Below, one piece after another: positions 59,501 to 64,000 of a DNA stretch of 64,000 nucleotides. The notes under the pieces are model-generated. The model did not search any database. It saw only the letters and a list, made by a program, of their open reading frames with translations, and had not been told where the DNA came from. The DNA comes from Closterium sp. Naga37s-1 (taxonomy: Eukaryota > Streptophyta > Zygnematophyceae > Desmidiales > Closteriaceae): positions 7,501 through 71,500 of the forward strand of contig CANJKZ010000775.1 in NCBI GenBank assembly GCA_947471745.1, given 5' to 3'. Both the position numbers and the translations under genes were made by a program. Position 1 is the stretch's first letter, and every line of letters starts with the position of its first letter.

Positions 59501-62500
59501 TGATCAGGCAAGCTCCTGGACCAGGCAAGCTCTTGGACCAGGCAAGCTCTTGGACGAGGCAAGCTCCTGGACTAGGCAAGCTCCTGGACCAGGCAAGCTC
59601 CTGGACCAGGCACACTCCTGGACCAGGCACACTCCTAAGCCAAGCAAGCTCCTGGACCAGGCACACTCCTGGACCAGGCATGCTCCTCGACCAGGCTCAC
59701 TCCTGGACCAGGCACGCTCCTGGACCAGGCCAGCTCCTGGACGAGGCAAGCTCTTGGACCAGGCAAGCTCTTGGACCAGGCAAGCTCTTGGACCAGGCAA
59801 GCTCCTAGACCAGGCAAGCTTCTAGACCAGGCACAATCGTGGACCAAGCACGCTCCTGGACAAGGCAAGCTCCTGGACCAGGCAAGCTCCTTCACCAGGC
59901 AAGCTCCTGGACCAGGCAAGCTGCTAGACCAGGCAAGCTGCTGGACCAGGCATGCTCCAGGACCAGGCAAGCTCATGGAACAGGCAAGCTCCTGGACCAG
60001 GCTAGCTCCTGGACCAGGCACGCTCCTGGACCAGGCACGCTCCTGGACCAAGTAAGCTCCTGGACCAGGCAAGCTCCTGGACCAAGCAAGCTCCTGGACT
60101 AGGCAAGCTCCTGGACCAGGCAAGCTCTTGGACCAGGAAAGCTCCTAAACCAAGCAATCTCCTAGACCAGGCAAGCTCTTGGACCAGGAAAGGTCTTGGA
60201 CCAGGCAAGGTCCTGGACCAGGCAAGCTCCTGGACCAGGCAAGCTCCTGGACCAGGCAAGCTCATGGACAAGGCAAGCTCTTGCACAAGGCAAGGTCCTG
60301 GACCAGGCAAGCTCCTGGACCAGGCAAGCTCCTGGACCAGGCAAGCTCCTGGACCAAGCAAGCTCCTGGACCAGGCAAGCTCTTGGACCAGGCAAGCTCT
60401 TGGACCAGGCAAGCTCCTGAACTAGGCAAGCTCCTGGACCAGGCAAGCTCCTGGACCAGGCACACTCCTGGACCAGGCACACTCCTAAACCAAGCAAGCT
60501 CCTGGACCAGGCAATCTCCTTCACAAGGCAAGCTCCTGGACCATGCAAGCTGCTGGACCAGGCAAGCTCTTGGACCAGGCACGTTCCTGGACCAGGCAAG
60601 CTCCTGGACCAGGCAAGCTCCTGGACCAGGCACGCTCCTGGACCAGGCACGCTCCTGGCCCAGGCACGCTCCTGGACGAGGCAAGCTCCTGGACCTGGCA
60701 AGCTCCTGGACCAGGCAATCTCCTGGACCAGGCAATCTCCTGAACCAGGCGAGCTCCTTGACCAGGCAAGCTCCTGGACCAGGCAAGCTCCTGGACCAAG
60801 CAAGCTCCAGGACTAGGCAAGCTCCGGGACTAGGCAAGCTCCTGGACTAGGCAAGCTCCTGGACCAGGCAAGCTCCTGGACCAGGCAAGCTCCTGGACCA
60901 GGCAAGCTCCTGGACCAGGCACGCTCCTGGACCAGGCAAGCTCCTGGACCAGGCAAGCTCCTGGACCAGGCAAGCTCCTGGACCAGGCAAGCTCTTAGAC
61001 CAGGCAAGCTCCTGGACCAGGCACGCTCCTGGACCAGGCAAGCTCCTGGACCAGGCAAGCTATTGGACCAGTCAAGCTCCTGGACCAGGCAAGCTTCTGG
61101 ACCTCGCACGCTCTTGGACTAGGCAAGCTGCTGGAGCAGGCAAGCTCCTGGACCAGGCATGCTCCTGGACCAGGCAAGCTCCTTGACCAGGCAAGCACCT
61201 GGACTAGGCACGCTCCTGGACCAAGCACACTCCTGGACCATGCACGCTCCTGGACCAGGCCAGCTCCTGGACCAGGCAAGCTCTTGGACCAGTCATGCTC
61301 CTGGACCAGGCAAGCTCTTGGACAAGGCAAGCTGTTGGTCCAGGCAAGCTCCTGGACCAGGCAAGCTGCTAGACCAGGCAAGCTCCTGGACCAGGCAAGC
61401 TCCTAGACCAGGCACGCTCCTGGACCAGACAAGATCCTGGACCAGGCAAGATCCTGGACCAGCCAAGCTCCTGGACCAGACAAGCTCCTCGACCAGGCAA
61501 GCTTTTGGACCAGGCAAGGTCCTGGACCAGGCAAGCTCCTGGACCAGGCAAGCTCCTGGACCAGGCAAGCTCCTGGACCAGGCACGCTCCTGGACCAGCC
61601 AAGCTCCTGGACCAGGCAAGCTCCTGGACTAGGCAAGCTCCTGGACCAGGCAATTTCCTGGACCAGGAAAGCTCCTGGACCAAGGAAGCTCCTGGACCAG
61701 GCACGCTCCTGGACCAGGCAAGCTCCTGGACCAGGCAAGCTCCTGGACCCGGCAAGCTCTTGGACTAGTCAAGCTCCTAGACCAGGCAAGCTTCTGGACC
61801 TCGCACGCTCCTGGACTAGGCAAGCTGCTGGACCATGCAAGCTCCTGGACCAGGCAAGCTCCTGGACCAGCCAAGCTCCTGGACCAGGCAAGCTCCTGGA
61901 CTAGGCACGCTCCTGGACCAGCACACTCCTGGACCAGGCACGCTCCTGGACCAGGCCAGCTCCTGGACCAAGCAAGCTCCTTGACGAGGCAAGATCCTGG
62001 ACCAGGCAACCTCTTGGACCAGGCATGCTCCTGGACAAGGCAAGCTCTTGGACCAGGCAAGCTCTTGGACCAGGCAGGCTCCTGGACCAGGCAAGCTCCT
62101 CGACCAGGCAAACTCCTGGACCAAGCAAGCTCCTGGACCAGGAAAGCTCCTGGACTAGGCACGCTCCTGGACCAGAAAAGATCCTGGACCAGGCAAGATC
62201 CTAGACAAGGCAAACTCCTGGACCAGGCAAGCTCCTGGACCAGGAAAGCTCCTGGACCAGGCAAGCTCCTGGACCAGGCAAGCTCTTGGACCAGGCAAGC
62301 TCCTGGACCAAGCAAGCTTCTGGACCAGGCAAGCTCCTGGACCAGGCAAGCTCCTTGTCCAGGCAAGCTCCTGGACCAGGCAAGCTCCTGACCAGGCAAG
62401 CTCCAGGACCAGGCAAGCTCCTGGACCAGGCAAGCTCCTAGACCAGGCAAGCTCCTGGACCAGGAAAGCTCCTAGACCAGGCAAGCTCTTGGACCAGGCA

Positions 62501-64000
62501 AGCTCCTGGACCAGGCAAGCTCCAGAACCAGGCAAGCTCCTGGACCAGGCAAGCTCCAGGACCAAGCAAGCTCATGGACCAGGCAAGCTCCTGGACCAGG
62601 CAAGCTGCTGGACAAGGCAAGCTCCTGAACCAGGCAAGCTCATGGACCAGGCAAGCTCTTGGACCAGTCAAGCTCCTGGACCAGCCAAGCTTTTAAACCT
62701 CGCACGCTCCTGGACTAGGCAAGCTGCTGGACCAGGCAAGGTGCTGGACCAGGTAAGCTCCTGGAACAGGCAAGCTCCTGGACCAGGCAAGCTCTTGGAC
62801 TTGGCACGCTCCTGGACCAGGCAAGCTCCTTCACCAGGCACGTTCCTGGACCAGGCGAGCTCCTGGACCAGGCAAGCTCCTTGAAGAGGCAAGCTCCTAG
62901 ACTAGGCAAGCTCCAGGACCAGGCAAGTTCCTGGACCAGGCAAGCTCCTGGACCAGGCACGCTCCTGGACCAGGCAAGCTCCTAGACCAGGCAAGCTCCT
63001 GGACCAGGCAAGCTCTTGGACCAGTCAAGCTCTTGGACCAGGCAAGCTTCTGGACCTCGCACGCTCCTGGACTATGCAAGCTGCTGGACCAGGCAAGCTC
63101 CTGGACTAGGCACACTCCTGGACCAGGCAAGCTCCTGGACTAGGCACACTCTGGACCAGGCACAGTCCTGGACCACGCACGCTCCTGGACCAGGCCAGAT
63201 CCTGGACCAGGCAATCTCCTTGGACCAAGCATGCTCCTAAACCAGGCAAGCTCTTGGACCAAGCATGCTCCTGGACCAGGCAAGCTCTTGGACCAAGCAT
63301 GCTCATGGACCAGGCAAGATCTTGGACCAGGCAAGCTGCTGGACCAGGCATGCTCCTGGACCAGGCAAGCTCTTGGACCTGGCAAGCTCTTGGACCAGGC
63401 GAGCTCCTAGACCAGGCAAGCTCCTGGACCAGGCAAGCTCCAGGACCAGGCAAGCTCCTGGACCAGGCAAACTCCTGGACCAGGCACGCTCCTGGACAAG
63501 ACAAGATCTTGGACCAGGCAAGATCCTGGATCAGGCAAGCTCCTGGACCAGGAAAGCTCCTGGACCACGCAAGCTCCTGGACCAGGCAAGCTCTTCGACC
63601 AGGCAAGCTCCTGGACCAGGCAAGCTCCTGGACCAGGCAAGCTCCTGGACCACGCAAGCTCCTGGACCAGGCAAGCTCCTGGACCAGGCAAGCTCCTAGA
63701 GCAGGCAAGCTCCCCGACAAGGCAAGCTCCTGGACCAGGCACGCTCCTGGACCAGGCAAGCTCCTGGACCAGGCAAGCTCCAGGACCAGGGAAACTCCTG
63801 GACCAGGCAATCTCCTAGTCCGCGCAAGCTCCAGGACCAGGCAAGCTCCTGGAACAAGCACGCTCCTCGACCAGGCAAGCTCCTGGACCAGGCAAGCTCC
63901 TGGACCAGGCAAGCTTTTGGACCAGGCAAGCTCCTGGACCAGGCAAGCTCCTGGACCAGGCACGCTCCTGGACCAGGCATGCTCCTTGACCAGGCAAGCT

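Larger units (their letters stand above)
48415..64000 (+). repeat. 17-bp satellite array (unit GCTCCTGGACCAGGCAA)
   Basis: About 917 head-to-tail units, continuing past the window end. The unit centre CCTGGACCAGG is a 5-bp inverted repeat around one base. Frequent variants: last base A or C (GGCAA/GGCAC), GCTCTTGG, GCTCATGG, GCTCGTGG, GCTCCTAGACC, GACTAGG, GCTCCTTCACCAGG and GCTGCTGG. Single-base indels are rare, for example 16-bp units near 49237, 49450 and 53583. The consensus has no stop in any of the six frames. Each plus frame reads the 17-residue repeat SWTRQAPGPGKLLDQAS and each minus frame LPGPGACLVQELAWSRS. This explains the dense set of overlapping open frames on both strands; none is supported as a gene. 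Confidence 0.98.

Noticed and set aside
48415..64000. Telomeric or rDNA intergenic repeat
   Set aside because: The 17-bp unit has no telomere-like G-run motif on either strand, and no rRNA sequence is nearby. Centromeric identity cannot be judged from sequence alone.

Overview
This window is almost entirely satellite DNA from a eukaryotic nuclear genome. About 41 kb is a tandem array of a 28-bp G-rich unit (1-36977, 37807-38762, 44759-48170). About 15.6 kb is a second array of an unrelated 17-bp unit (48415 to the window end, still running at 64000). The only recognisable protein-coding material is one decayed Ty1/copia-type LTR retrotransposon on the minus strand (38763-44758). A related solo LTR lies at 36978-37806. 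I see no host gene, tRNA, rRNA, CRISPR array or bacterial-type operon. The copia pol domains, a primer-binding site complementary to initiator tRNA-Met and 5-bp target-site duplications show a eukaryotic genome. A plant or green alga is my best guess from the general look of the Gag-Pol, but that is inference and taxonomy is not settled by the sequence.

Layout: (i) 1-36977, 28-bp array with multi-kb higher-order duplications, more degenerate from about 34 kb; (ii) 36978-37806, solo LTR with perfect GGGTG duplications; (iii) 37807-38762, 34 more 28-bp units, including a paralogous copy of the sequence left of the solo LTR that preserves the empty insertion site; (iv) 38763-44758, the copia element: complete 3' LTR, polypurine tract, RNase H, RT, integrase, protease, Gag, PBS and a 5' LTR cut to its inner 321 bp; (v) 44759-48170, more 28-bp array, starting with a run of 21-bp deletion-derivative units; (vi) 48171-48414, a short non-satellite linker whose two ends are direct repeats of each other; (vii) 48415-64000, the 17-bp array with nested higher-order repeats.

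The very long open frames across both arrays are a by-product of period arithmetic, not evidence of genes. Neither 28 nor 17 is divisible by three and neither consensus has a stop on the relevant strand(s), so every frame reads the same 28-residue or 17-residue peptide and no frame can close except by point mutation. The retrotransposon is dead in cis: two in-frame nonsense codons in gag, two frameshifts in RT/RNase H, and loss of the promoter-bearing part of its 5' LTR. The most interesting signals are structural: two LTR insertions at exactly the same base of the 28-bp unit, a duplicated empty site that dates one insertion relative to an 18-unit duplication, and the direct-repeat-bounded junction where one satellite gives way to another.
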